NCBI RefSeq assembly: GCF_024679095.1
Contig: NC_066522.1
Location: 12,616,253-12,680,252, forward strand
DNA length: 64,000 nt
Direction of reading: 5' to 3'
Origin: Eriocheir sinensis
Taxonomy: Eukaryota > Arthropoda > Malacostraca > Decapoda > Varunidae
Both the position numbers and the translations under genes were made by a program. The notes below the pieces were generated by a model that saw only the letters and a list, made by a program, of their open reading frames with translations, did no database searches and had not been told where the DNA came from. This document shows positions 24,640 to 37,500 of the stretch, piece after piece. Each line of letters starts with the position of its first letter. Position 1 is the stretch's first letter.

Positions 24640-25540
24640 TATGTCCGGTGACGCGCTGCTGTGAGGAGGATGGGGGGAGGCGCGCTCTGACCACCACTGA
24701 TACCGTCCGCATCGATCTGGGGTTTACATGCGCACTTAGAGTCGGGGGGGTCGGAAGGAGGGGCAAGGGAAAAGCGTTTGTTGTTGTTAGGAGGAGGGGA
24801 TGGGGGGTGGGGAGCCGGGCTGCTGCTCCCCTCGGCTGGGCGTCCACAGTGCTGGGGTGACGCACACGAGTGACGCACAGGAGGTGTCCCCAGACCGGGC
24901 GCGATCACAACCTTGTGGGAGGGAGGTAAACAAGAGGAATTGGGAAGAGGCAGCCAGACAGGGGCCACCAGGTTGACCCACCACTACCCTTCCTGCTCCC
25001 TGGCCTCAACTTTGTTATTGTGTAGGCCCAGCCAGGCCTGACCACCCCAGCTGCTATATAATGGGTAAGAGGATGGGTTAAGCATTGTTCTGCCCTTTCT
25101 GCTCTAACTGCCTTCTGCCTCGCCCAGTTGCCCATCGATCGCTGGCCCATAGCGGAATGGCGGAGTTTGCCTCGCGCGGCCGTTTTCCCACGACAAACCC
25201 CTTGTGGAAGGATTAATAAGAAGGCATGGAAAACCGAGCGCCTTTGTGAGCGGCTCGGAAGAGCGGCCCGACTCATCACATGTATCGAACGAAGGAGCGG
25301 CAGACAGTGGCTGGCACGGAGGGTGTGCCCCACGCAGGGAGTGGCAGCGTGGGGGTGCTGAGGGTGGGGGTGGCGGCGGCAGCAGCGACGGTGCCGGGCT
25401 CTGCGTCATAACGGCTTGGGCGTGGAAGGGGTTGGTTCGTGTTTCCCTCGGCTCCTCACTGCACCTGGCACTAATCACTGTCATGGCACTTGTTTGGCCC
25501 TTGACACTTGAGAGCAAACATCTTGAGGGAATCCTAGGTT
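24640..25540. promoter_or_regulatory. CpG-rich block, possible promoter region upstream of Axin
   Basis: Dense CpGs (for example CGATCG, CTCGCGCGGCCG, CGAGCGCC, GGCGGCGGCAGCAGCGACGG) stand out from the AT-rich DNA that follows. The block lies about 4 kb upstream of the first recognised Axin exon, on a plausible promoter side. No TATA box, initiator or exon can be assigned, and the open frames on both strands show no recognisable domain, so the promoter reading is inference. Confidence 0.3.
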
Positions 25541-26280
25541 GAAGTGGTTTTGTTCACTTGTTTGTAGTAATTTTGTCAGTGTTTACTTGTGAAGTGGCTC
25601 AGGTGTGATGTTTTAGTGATGGTGGCATTATTGTTGAATGCAAGTGAATCTGCATTTAGTAATAATTTTGCTGGAAAGTAGATTTATATTGTTTTTTGTA
25701 CGCACAGATACTAAAGTTATACCCCAGTACACTGTGAAAATACATTGATGTGTGAATCATGGATAGCCAACTTTTTGCTCTGCATGCTACTTAGGTGAAT
25801 GATCTGCATATGTTTTGTAGTTTATTACTGTTTTCAAAAGCTTGTAAGAAAGTTGTAAAAGTGAAGAGTTGGGCATCCAGGTTGGTGCATTCAGTGAGAG
25901 ATATATTAGTAAATTTTTGTTACATGACCTTTTACTCTTAAACTTGTTTAAATAAATAACTGCATAGAACAAAGATTTTTTTTTTTTTTTTGCTACAAAA
26001 AACATATGAGGAATAACAATTGCCACTGAATGGATTTAGTGAATGACATAGATAGCAGCTGAGGAATTTGTGTTATGTGATGTAGTTACTTGCTATATTT
26101 ATGTTTACCTTGTTGCATTATAGAGAAATGCTGTTTTGTAGATGACTGTTTGGTATAAGAGAAATTTGTATGGAGGCAGCACAGGTTGTTGCTCCTATGG
26201 AAGCTTACTTACTGGATTCATCGGAGTCAGATCATCATTTCTCCACTTGTTTTGTGATGTTATAGAGAATAATTTTTGGG
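25540..26280. other. AT-rich spacer, no supported gene
   Basis: Low-GC sequence with no long open frames, a T-run near 25980 and no recognised repeat family. Confidence 0.5.
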
Positions 26281-26445
26281 TGTGTGTGGTGGTGTAGTGA
26301 GTTTAGAGTGTCAAGCCATGGAAGTGAAAAGCTTGAACCCAGTGCTGGTGCGTGACACTAAGAAGAAAACCCCAGGCCACAACCCTTCCAAACAGTGACC
26401 CTATATAAACTTAGGTCAAAGCAGTCAAGACAAAGAAGATAGATA
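26280..26445 (+). mobile_element. Degenerate tRNA-like SINE
   Basis: GTGGTGTAGTGAGTTTAGAG resembles a box A region and GCTTGAACCCAG a box B, about 40 bp apart, followed by a body with CCCCAGGCCACAACCC. Strongly diverged; the family cannot be named. Confidence 0.4.
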
Positions 26446-27539
26446 TTTGTTTTGGGTGTGTGTAGTTTTTCATTTTGAATTCCTTCCATTGTGCCAGTGA
26501 TTTTGAAAGAAACAGAATAGGTAATAAAAGTATAGTTCCATCCTGACAGTCTTTTTTAAAGATTTTTTTCTTTTACTGGTTCCTTTTAATGGAGAATGAT
26601 TATGGTAATACACTTTGCATGATAACAATTTACATCATAATTCCATTTATTCTCCAGCATCATTGTCATGCAACACAAAAGGCCTTCCAACATGTTTAAC
26701 ACAAAGGTTCATCCTGCCACCGCCACTGTGCTCATGCTCACACACAATACTCCTCCCTCTCTCCCCCTCAACTTATGCAGAGCCCCAGATACACATTACT
26801 TATCACCCAGCCCCAAGCACCCCATTTATTGTACTCTTCATACTGCAAACATACACACACACACCATACCACACCACACCACATTCACCCACACCCACAC
26901 AGACATTTCTCTCTCTCTCTCTCTCTCTCTCTCATTATCTCTTGAATGTTTGCTTTTATTTGAGTTATTTTCCAGTTTTCTTGTTATACCTATCCATACC
27001 CCTAACTATAGTCATCACACACTAAACTGGTCCAGAAGCCCGCCCCCCTCCCTCGCTCGCCTTGCCAGGTAACATTGGGTCATATTCTTAAACATATCAG
27101 CACCCAAGCACACATAATAAATTTTGACCAGGCTTTTGTCAGAGTTTTGGGCATTTCTGGGGTGGGGGGAGTTTTGTGACCCTGGTGTTAGTTTGACCTT
27201 TCTGTACTATGAACCAAAAAACAAAACAACAACAAAAAAAAAAAAAAAAAATCCCCTTTGAACCTAATTGATCTCCCTTTTGACCTTTGGAAATAGTGGA
27301 AGTGTCTAAGAATGCCAACCATGGACCCCATTCATCCCACCAATCAGCTCCCATAGCTTTGGAAGAGGGGACGGCAGGGCTTCTGGATCCATTCAGAGTG
27401 TACAGTGACCATAATTGTGTCTGGAACTTTATTGAAGGCATTTTCCCGGTTTATCTATTTTATTGCCAAGAATGTCATGTATTTTTCATAATGCCAAATA
27501 ATCAGTACATCTTAACTTTCCTAACCTTCATGTACCTCA

Positions 27540-27745
27540 CCCCATAGATGCTTCTCCCTATAAGGTTCTCCCCAACACTTCCATACATCCCACCATACCA
27601 CCAATCACCATACATCACACCATAGCTCCAATTAACATCCATACCACCATTACCATATAAATTACCATACATCACACCATAGAACCAGTTACCATCCATC
27701 CCATTACCTATTACCATACATCACACCATACCAGCAATTAGCATA
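27540..27745. repeat. Degenerate CCATAC-type minisatellite
   Basis: The phrases CATACATCACACCATA, ATTACCATA and CCATCC recur irregularly over 200 bp (for example near 27609, 27668 and 27715). A low-complexity Tyr/Gly/Met frame on the minus strand results from it. Confidence 0.75.
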
Positions 27746-29440
27746 AAAGCTCCATTATAATACATGTGACTGATGGGGACTACAAGAGAGGTAAAAAAAG
27801 GAGGATTTAGACACTGGAAATGACACTGCACCCTTCATCCACCATTCAGTATAATAAGCTTCATCACAAAGAAAAGACAAGAGGGAAAGAAGAACTGCTA
27901 AATATTTTAGGCACTTCACAATATATCAGTTAATGTGAAAGATAATGGGGCGTTCTGAAGACAAAGAGCTAATATGAAAGGCACAGGAAATGTATGAGTG
28001 CAAAGAAAGGGACTTGGACCACATTTAAAACACAGGTATATATGGAAGGAAGGGTACAAGGAATGGTAAGAACTCTAAAGCATGTAGTACTAGGATTGGT
28101 AGCCATAGGAGTATTAAACAATGTGTACTACCTGAGATGTTAAGACTGATGGAAATGTGAAAGAATGATGACAGGAACATAAAAGTGAGAGTAGGGGTTT
28201 GCAGTATGTAATTTCCAAGGCATGGTGATTATGTGTATGTAAAAATAAGGTTGAACACAGGTTTAACTTATGATTCTAATAAGTGTAGCCTGTGGAAATC
28301 TCAGAATAGAAATTTGGGGTCAGGGAGGAGGGAGGGGGGATAACCATTTCACTGAGCTGGCAGAGCGTAATTTGAGGGAGAAGTGGGTGCAAGGAGCTGG
28401 AAGTAATATGATGGAGGAGGAAAGAGATGATATTGGCATATGAGAGTGGTTTAATGAAGGTGGCTCAGCGATGAGTAGGAAAGAAAGGTAGGAGAATTAA
28501 ATGGATAAAGGTGGTGGTGGTGGTGGTTGTTGTGAGGCTTCAGACCATTAAAATAAAAGAGTATGTGATGTAATGGATTAAATTATTAAATGCTAGATCA
28601 TCAGAAACGGGTGAAGAGGAGGATGAAGCTGCCACCTGAGTGTGTAGCTGACAGGATTATAATTTCTGAGATCTGTTTGGTCTCATTTCTTGTGTATTAA
28701 GATTATGGTTGCATTTTTCGACACTCAGATTTTTTCCTTTCCTGAGACATGTATTGAAAAGTTTCACTAGTTTTTCTACAGCTTTTTCTGACTGTTAAAA
28801 TATCTACATTATTGCCACACTCCATGGGAGCTTTCCCTCTTTTCATGCATTCCAGTGCTTCTTTATTTCCTTATTTTGTTGCTGCTGGGATTTCTGTGAT
28901 ATAATTTTATTTCTGTATTCTAACCTATAACTCTTGTTCAGCCTCTGGACCCTACAAGGAGATGGTGCTTCTATCATTATGCTTCTGTGTGGTGCAAAGA
29001 CCTGAGGATGTAATTTTCTGATTTCCTGTGTAATGATTACTGCTTCCAGGTCAGACCCTTCTCTGTGTGTCCAGTACATTTCTGAGGTGATTGTCTCTGA
29101 GATAGACGCCCACATACTTTCTCTACTCCTCATGCTAAAAAACCCTGCTGTAGTTACACTTGTTTTTGTGCAATAAAAAATATAGGCAGCTCACAAAACG
29201 TACCAATAAGTCTTAAAATTCCTGGTAATCATGTTTATAATATTTTTGTGGAAACGGGTCAATTTGTATTTTTTTGGGGATATTTAGATTACGTGATTGG
29301 CAAATACATGGACAGAAAGGGTCAGCAGTCCTTGTGTATTAATGTGTCTCTTCTTATATGTGTACAGGTACATATGTATGTTTGTTTTCATTCATGATGG
29401 TAAACCAGATTTGGTAACTTATCCATGTGTTTGGGTTTCA
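27745..29440. other. Spacer upstream of Axin; one unrecognised open frame
   Basis: No supported gene. A 96-codon minus-strand frame at 28843-29133 has ordinary amino-acid composition (segments SISETITSEMYWTHREGSD and VFAPHRSIMIE). I do not recognise it. It has no neighbouring exons, ends in a Gln-rich stretch, and could be a transposon fossil or chance. Confidence 0.35.
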
Positions 29441-29441
29441 G

Positions 29442-29652
29442 GTGTGAGGCGTCGGGATGGTGTGTTGGGGGCGTGAAACGAGAGAGTGCAGCAGCAGCAG
29501 CAGCGGCAGCAGCAGCTCCAGCACCAAGGTGTTGGCCAGATGAGCAGCAGCACGGCCGAGCCTCCCCCAGGTGATCACCCTGGGGGGCAGGCCAGGGACT
29601 CCAGTGCCAGCCCCCAGTCCCCAGTGCCACCCTTGAACCCCACTGATGCCAG
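29442..29652 (+). CDS. Axin: Axin exon 1 (5' UTR part, start codon, residues 1-37)
   Basis: The acceptor TTTCAG before 29442 shows at least one upstream non-coding exon exists. The start ATG at 29540 is the only in-frame one after a TGA at 29515-5 codon distance upstream region (in-frame TGA at 29474-29476), so it is preferred. The peptide [16 protein letters not shown] is low in structure. The exon ends AG|GTAGGC. A CAG repeat lies in the 5' UTR part. Confidence 0.8.
29457..29543 (+). promoter_or_regulatory. Upstream ORF overlapping the Axin start codon (ATGA)
   Basis: An ATG at 29457 opens a 28-codon frame (Ser-rich from an AGC run) whose TGA stop at 29541-29543 overlaps the Axin ATG at 29540-29542. 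Such an arrangement can limit translation or feed the start codon by termination-reinitiation. That the uORF is present on the mRNA depends on the acceptor at 29442; its effect is inference. Confidence 0.55.
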
Positions 29653-30286
29653 GTAGGCCATGTCCTCTGCCTCGGGTTGGAGCCATAGGTTTGTTACACA
29701 CTAACTGAGCAATGCTGCACCAAGTTGGTGTTAGTGGCAGGCTCATCAGCCTCACCCACCACCCTTGGATATCTACCTCAATCTAGCCTGCCAAGTAAAG
29801 CTTTCCTGTCATATATTTTATTATTGGTGACTAGATGGATCAGCTCAGTGGATGAATATTGAAGAGAGAAATTGGCAGGTGAGAGATTACATGTGGTTAA
29901 AGGGAATGCCAGAACAGGGACACTTAGAGATGTTCCTATATATTAAGTATATTCTAAGAGATGCCGTCACCTTTCAGCAGAGAGGATGAGGGAGGTGCTG
30001 TAGGGATTGAGAGGAGCTGGCCGGCTGACCCTCGGCCGCCTGTGCCAGGCGAGGAGGATGCCTCTGGCCCAGACCCTCAGCCTCCTTATGGAGACTGGGG
30101 TAAGGAGTCCCCCCTCGCCATCATGCCCTACCCCTCCCACCATCTTTATGCTCACTTTCAAGGTATATGGTTTCTTTCATTGAAACAATTAGCCTTAAAG
30201 ACTGATGGCTACATATTTGCATGTTGCTTAGCAATTCAAGAGATGAGATTGCTTGAATTGTATGTATGCACATTTCATTATAATAT

Positions 30287-30377
<91 letters not shown>

Positions 30378-31317
30378 CATACATTGTGTTTTTTTGTACA
30401 GGTGAGGGGGGTGGGGATGGCCCTGCAGCTGGCCCAGGCTCTGCGGAGGCTGGATCGCCTGTCTGTGGGGGGGGCGAGGGCAGCTCCACACCCCCGGTAG
30501 TTCGGTGGTCTCAGTCATTGCAGCACCTGCTAGAGGATCCCCAGGGTGTCCACCTCTTCCAGGAGTATCTCAAGGAAGAGTGTGGCACCTGTGAGGAGGT
30601 GCTCTTCTGGTTTGCCTGCAATGGTTTGCGCCGCACTGACCAGGACCCCTGGCAGCTGGTACCTATAATATGGAAAAAGTTCATCCGCAACTATACTGTG
30701 AAGGTCACTGAGAAGACATACAAGACCATTAACGACCGCATCAATGCCCGCAGTATTGACCGCAACATCTTTGATGATGCTCAACGGGAGGTGTGTAGCA
30801 TTCCTCTTTTCTTGAGGGGATCTTTGGAAGTGGATGTTGGGTTCACTTGGAATGGATTGTCAGGTTTTTTGTATCCTTTGTGGCCTCTGCTAACTTTCCA
30901 TGTTTTCAGGTGGAGGAGGAGATAGAACGAAGTACCTACCCCAGTTTCCTGAAGAGCGAGACCTACCTCACTTACCTCAGCATGGTGACACAGCAGGGTG
31001 GGGGGCCAGGGGCAGAATCCCCTCACAGCCCCTCCCCAAGCAGCCCTGGTGGAGTAAACACAGGGGTGATGCTGCCCACCCTGCATGAAGACTGTGAGTA
31101 TGAGGGTGGGACAGGAGCCACCCAGCTGCGCCTCACCCAGGAAGCCCTTGCTGCCACAGTCAAGCGCAGGGCGGCTCCAGAGAGAAGAAAACCTGAGGCC
31201 TATGCTGGGTAAGTTGTCACCATACAGGCTCCTTGCTCAATCCTTTGTGCTCTCTCACTCTTTGTCTGTCTCTCTGCTCTCTCTCTTACATGCATATCTC
31301 CCCCTACACACACACAT

Positions 31318-31387
<70 letters not shown>

Positions 31388-31444
31388 GCCTTCGGCCAAA
31401 AGAAGCAGAAATGCCTACGGAACTATGAGCAAAGCGCAAAAAGC

Positions 31445-31505
<61 letters not shown>

Positions 31506-34500
31506 ATCATGGTGAATGCAAAGAAGCTGAATGTGGAGGTGAATTCTTCAAGGATGATGAGGTATGCAAGTTAATGTACAGGGTGAGTAAGAAGTCGTTA
31601 TATTTGTATCACCACTGCTGGCACCATTCCTGCAGCACATCACTGGAGGAAAAATTTGGCCTTTTCATACCTACACTGTAGTTGTTATTTTTTAGTAGTT
31701 TGTATGTAATTTTTACTTACAGTAATGCAGTCTGTACCCTTTGACCTGTTACTCTCTTTGTGCACAGTCACTCCTCACCTACCTGGAACCCTTTGTAACA
31801 TTTGTGTGGTTAAAATTCTTCAAGTGACAGGCACATCATTACACCATCGACTTGTTGTTGTCTTGTAGTGTCACAAGTGGGATATATTTAAGGAATTGTC
31901 ATTAACTTCTCTCCTCTAACTGTATGCCAAGGTTCAAAAGTGTGGGTGCTCAGTCTTTGAATCTGAATGAGATGCATGGAGTGCTTTTTTTATATTTTTT
32001 AAACATACTAGTAATATCTTGAATAACAGCCTGCCACTCCCTGAAGAAAAAGAGGCACAACCATTGTGTCCTGTCGTTTGGTTCAGAAACTTGTGTCTTC
32101 AACAAAAGATCTACATACAGAGAAAGCTAACAAGTCCACAAAAAGGAATGGAGAGTAAAAGGCTGAGTATAAAATGGAGAGACAGAAATAGGCATCATGG
32201 ATTAGAAAACAGACAAAGGTTGAAGACATTCTAATGACAAGAATAAGAAATGTACTTGGGGCAGGTCCATTCTGACTTACCTTTAATTTAATGCAGCAGC
32301 ACAAAAAGTGTTAGATATTAGTTGTAAAAGAGAAAGAATGATGTTGATGGAAGGAATCTATTATGGTTGTCCTCACCTCCATATATTGGATGTCAAAGGT
32401 TTCATTCCTTAATGTATCCCAAAATTTAGATTAGATGTGTCTTCTGATCAAAGTCATGGATACAGTATATTAGTCCTGACGTAGCTAGTATTATTTCAGA
32501 CATCAAAAATTAGTCTTTAAGTTGAGTAGTATAGATAAAGTGGATTAATTATTCATACAAGTCATAACATTGTCAAGAGGTGAAGAGTAGATGAGGTCTG
32601 GCATTTAGGGTTCAGCGTCAGCAGACTCCCCTGGCTGTCACATGCAATTACTACATAGATAATCCTGGTTAACTTAGTTTTATAACCTCCAGGATATTTA
32701 AGTCAGCCAGGTGAATCTAGAGGGTTTTCAGTTATGCAAAGACCAGGACTAAAATACATTAATAAGTTCTCATTGGCTTTATTTAGCAGTGACACCTGTA
32801 AAACAGGAATTTTCAACAGCTAACCATACCACTGTTACGTGAGGAGAGGCTGTTGTCATTTTCTTTCTCACTTCATTTGCTACTTTGATTGATTTCTAGT
32901 GTTTTGTCAGGCTTGGCTTCCACTATTTTTTGTTGCATTTATTTTAGCATTTTGTCCATTTTTCACATTTTACCCCAGTTTTCTTGTTTTTATGATTGTG
33001 TTGTGTTTATGTTCTAGGCAATATTTGCATGGAAGAGGCATTTTTGGTGGGGGGGGCGTGAACCCCTACCATGCGGTGTACGGCACGGTGCACCTCTCCA
33101 GCAGGCAGGACTCTGAGCTCCAGAGTCTTAGCTCTGATGCCCTCACCGATGACACCCTCTCCTGCACTGACTCCTCTGTGTGAGTACTTGCTGGCTGCAC
33201 CCTGGCCACATCCTACAACTATGCTCTCAGTTCCACCCAGCCTGGTTACTTCCTCTCCTTTCTCCTGTGATTTTTTTTCTTTCCTACTAATCTCTCCTAC
33301 TACTTCTCTCTTTTGTGCCTGCTAGCCTTCCTGCTTTCTTGCCTGTGCTTGCTTCTTGCATGCTTGCCTGCTAACCATCTAGTCACATTTTATTCACCAC
33401 TTTTATCCAGCCACAACTAATCATATGGGTAAGTCAATAAGATGAATAGAGTCATGAGCATAGTTCAGAGCAGAACTGGAATTTATTCATTGGTTTTGAT
33501 TTGAAAAGAAGAGTATGAGGTGAGAGTGATGAGAGGAAGAATAGATGTTTGATATGGTATAATAATTTTGTTGCTTTGTCCATCATGTCATCAGGAACAT
33601 TCTATGATAGTTGTTTATGGGGTTCCAAATCGAAGACTTCCTGCAGATCCAAGTTCATACACCTACCACTTTATGAAGTGGTTATTTTCCTGAAAGAACA
33701 TTGGCTTAGAAAATATTTATTGTGTGAACCCTTTATAGCCTGGGTCATGTGGACTTTAGTCAATGGAGACCTCATCTTTCATCCACCTGGATTAACCCTG
33801 TTTTTGCTTGCTTAATAAATACATGTGTATTTTATAACTCCCTAACTCTTAATTTAAAATTACAGCTATGATTTAACATATAAATACTGTTGGCCTGCCT
33901 TTATCCATGTTTTTTACCCAACCGTAGTTTAAAAACAAGTAAATAATAGTCCAGAGTATTCACAAAAAAAAAAATGCTTGAAATTCCTTCTTCAGTACTG
34001 GCTTCTAAATATACATAAGATAGATTTATAAGTTTCATAAAAATATGAAGCCACCTTTGCTATCTTTAAATTATATTTCTTTGCCCTTTTCAAAGTCTGA
34101 GATATATTCATGAAAGCTTTATGCTTTCTTATCCAACATGTTGCTACCCACAGGGACATTATTATGCACCATGTCCTCCAACCACACATTCAAAGCATTT
34201 TCTGGCTTCAAAAGTGCTTTATTACAAACTTAAAATGCCCTTTTCGCTGCTTCTGGCACAACATTAAAACTAGCTCTTTATAACATTGTGCAGATACATA
34301 TTAGATTTATTCTTTCCACATCAGAGGCCAACTTTCACTAGGAAAATTATGTATTTAAGATTATGCTCATGAAATAAACACAAGGGCTGATCTAGTGAGT
34401 GGAAAAATGTATCCATTTTAATTGTGCTAGTAATTTTTTCCAGATGTTATACTGTTTGTTATTAATGTACTGTGCATTTACATATTCTGGTGTACAGTAA

Positions 34501-37500
34501 AATTGTACAGAAAATTGTATGGAGTAGCTATTCACCAAGCAGTATGCATTCCTGGTCATGGTCTTCTTGTCATAGAATGATAAATAAAGTTAATTAAATC
34601 AAGGATAAATTTAGTGGTGGCAGCATCCTTGTCCCAGTTCTATGTATTGTTCATTTGTGGTAAAACCCTCAAAGCCATCTCTACTTGTTGGAAGCATTGC
34701 CTCTGCCATTCTAATGGTTTGGTACCACAACAACTGTATTTTACTCAGTTTGAACAATTCCTTTGACCTTTTGTGGCCAAACTTGAATGCAACCCTCACT
34801 CACTCATTTCTCTAAAATCACAACAGGCTAACTTTTGTATTTATTTATTTATTTATTTATTCATTCTTTCATTTTGTGTGTGTGTGTGTGTATGTGTGTG
34901 TGTGTGTACATACATGGATACAAGTATATGTGCATGCTTGTGTTCATGCATGCATGGTTTCGTAAGTGCTGTGATGGTGATTATTTGCCTAACTGACAGT
35001 GTGCTTCAGGAGAGGCAGCCACCTGCAGTATTTTATAACAGTTTTGTTTCATCATACATTTTAATTTTCTCTTGTGTTACCACACTTCATACTGTTAACA
35101 GCAGTAAAGACTATGTCAGTGATGTTTGAGGAAAAGGAACAGCCAGATGTCTATTACAATGAAAGCTCTTTGATTGAATGCAGAATGGAAATAGTGGATG
35201 CAAGGTATCCAGCAAATGAGAGGTTTTGTAGAAGTTTCTGTGGAAAAAAATTGAACCAGAATTGTTCCTTACAGTGTGACGTCAGACCTTCCTAAACCTG
35301 TGGAATATTGTTATTTGTGGGTATTAACTATTCCATTAAAGGGTCCAGTGCCCAAACTATTTATGTCATGTGGCCACTTTTGTTGCATAACCTTTTCCCA
35401 GTTTGACCAAAGATTCTGTACTTCCTTGATGCACAATCCCCACCCAGATTACGTGCTGAGATACAAAAAGGGGTTTAGTGTAGTAGCATTATCTTTGGAT
35501 ATAATCAGTATGTAGCCACTGAGTTGGAGAAAATTAGAAAAGTGTAAATCCATGGGTAAGGTCCTGGTACTTCTCTGAATGCTCTCCAAAGTGTTAGATA
35601 AGACAAATTTGTTCTTAGCATTTGAACATATTGTGTTTACTGAACAACATCAATCTTATTACTAAAGTCGGTTTCATTCCACCCGTCCACTCGCGAATGT
35701 AGATGTGGCACCTGTGCATTGTTAGTTTGTAATTGCTTGAAGATCAAATTTTTATTTTCAGTGATATATATGAATGTTTGTGTATACAAAGAACCCTCAA
35801 GCTACCTTATATAATCAGCAAGCATGCCAATTTGCATTGATAATATACCATACAAGCACATGAAATACAAGCTTGTATCAAACAGCATAGTCAGATCATA
35901 CTCAAATGATTTACAGCCTTTCAAATACCTATAATTCATCTCATTATAGGTATATGTAGTGCGGCGACGGCCTGATGAACGAGCCTCCCATAACCCACTT
36001 AGCCAGTGGGGTACCTCTTTGGCCGACTCGGTAAGGAGTGGCTCTCCCGTCACGCTGGTCGCGGGTTCAATCCCAGGCAGCCGGGGAATACCCTCACTCT
36101 TGATTAATTTCTCGTGTTATTTCGATACACACAGAGGCCGTGTTGAGAAATAGGAAGGATTTAGAAAAGAAGCTCGTCGGGGCATTACATATATACATAA
36201 AATGACATTGGTCCTGCAAGTGCCTATACATAAGGAATTTTGATAATTTGTTGCCTGTAAATAACATGGATGATATTTGAAATAACCTAACATCACATTC
36301 AACAGTTGCTATTTAATATTTCATGTTATTTTGCATATTAACTGTTATTTACATGCAGTAAATTATTAAAATACCCTTTATTTGCAATTGCAGAACCAGA
36401 TGTCTTTTAATGCACCTGAAATGAGATGAATTATAGGCATTTGAAAAGCCATAGATCATTTGAGTATGATCTGACAATACTGTTTGATACAAGCTTGTCT
36501 TTCATGTGTTTGTATGGTAGATTATCAATGGAAATTGGCATGTTTGGGATTTATAAGGACTTAGTTTTTGTAATACATGAACATTCAAATATATTATTGA
36601 AAAATTAGTTTTAATATCTATCACAACAGTTGATTTTCATGTATTCACAAACTAGAAATGTGCAGGTGCCACATCTATTAAAATTGGTGCTTTGTTGATG
36701 AACAAATTAAATGAAACCAACTTTAGTACCAAAGTAAATTAATGTAAATGTTACTAATTTTCTGGAGAATATTGACACATGATTGCTTCCATTTTCATTG
36801 AGACATGTCACTTGAGGTATTGGTGGTGTTTCCTTTGCAGGGACATGTCCATAGGTCACCCTGTCAATCCTAAATATATCAAGAAGCAATACCGACTAAT
36901 GCGGGAGAATGCCCGCCAGAACCTAGAAAGGCGCATCAGTGGAGGTAATGGGCACAGTGGTGTGGGGAGCGGGGGCATGATTCACGGGGGATTTGTCCCT
37001 CGCACCCATCGTATCTGTCATGAGTCCATACCCAAACTGAAGCCTGGGGAGTTTGCTGCTCTCCTCATAGAGAAGCTGGAGAAGGTGCAGAGGGAACGGG
37101 AGTCCCAGGAAAAAGTGCAGCAATCCTTCAAGAGGATACAAGAGGTTGGTGAATTACATCTTCCTTTTACCCTTCTCTCTTGTCTTTATTTTTGTAAAGT
37201 GATTGGGGTTGATAATTCAAACATTTGCATATGAGGAGTAAAGTAGAAATTTATGCATACTCTGAGTGCAGACCCTTTAAATTCTTAGAGGGTCTGATAG
37301 TAATGAAACAATGCTAATTTCCTTTTTCTCTTCCAGGGTGACAATGTTTCAGATGAGTGTCGCAGAGAACACGCCTTCAACAGTCTACCCCCATCACTAT
37401 TGCTAGACAAGCTGGCCCAGAAGATTCCCATAGATGATGTTGACCCATGCCAGGCCATCCTGGGTAAGTTGTTAGTGTTTTTATGTCAGACTGAAAGAGT

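Noticed and set aside
30290..30925. Open frame starting in the GT/GA repeat taken as a start for Axin
   Set aside because: Its first part is microsatellite; the acceptor at 30401 and the phase from exon 2 show the true RGS exon starts at 30402 and ends at 30790.
35802..36608. Pair of related small proteins on opposite strands
   Set aside because: They are the two inverted arms of the foldback element; no splice or start context supports coding.
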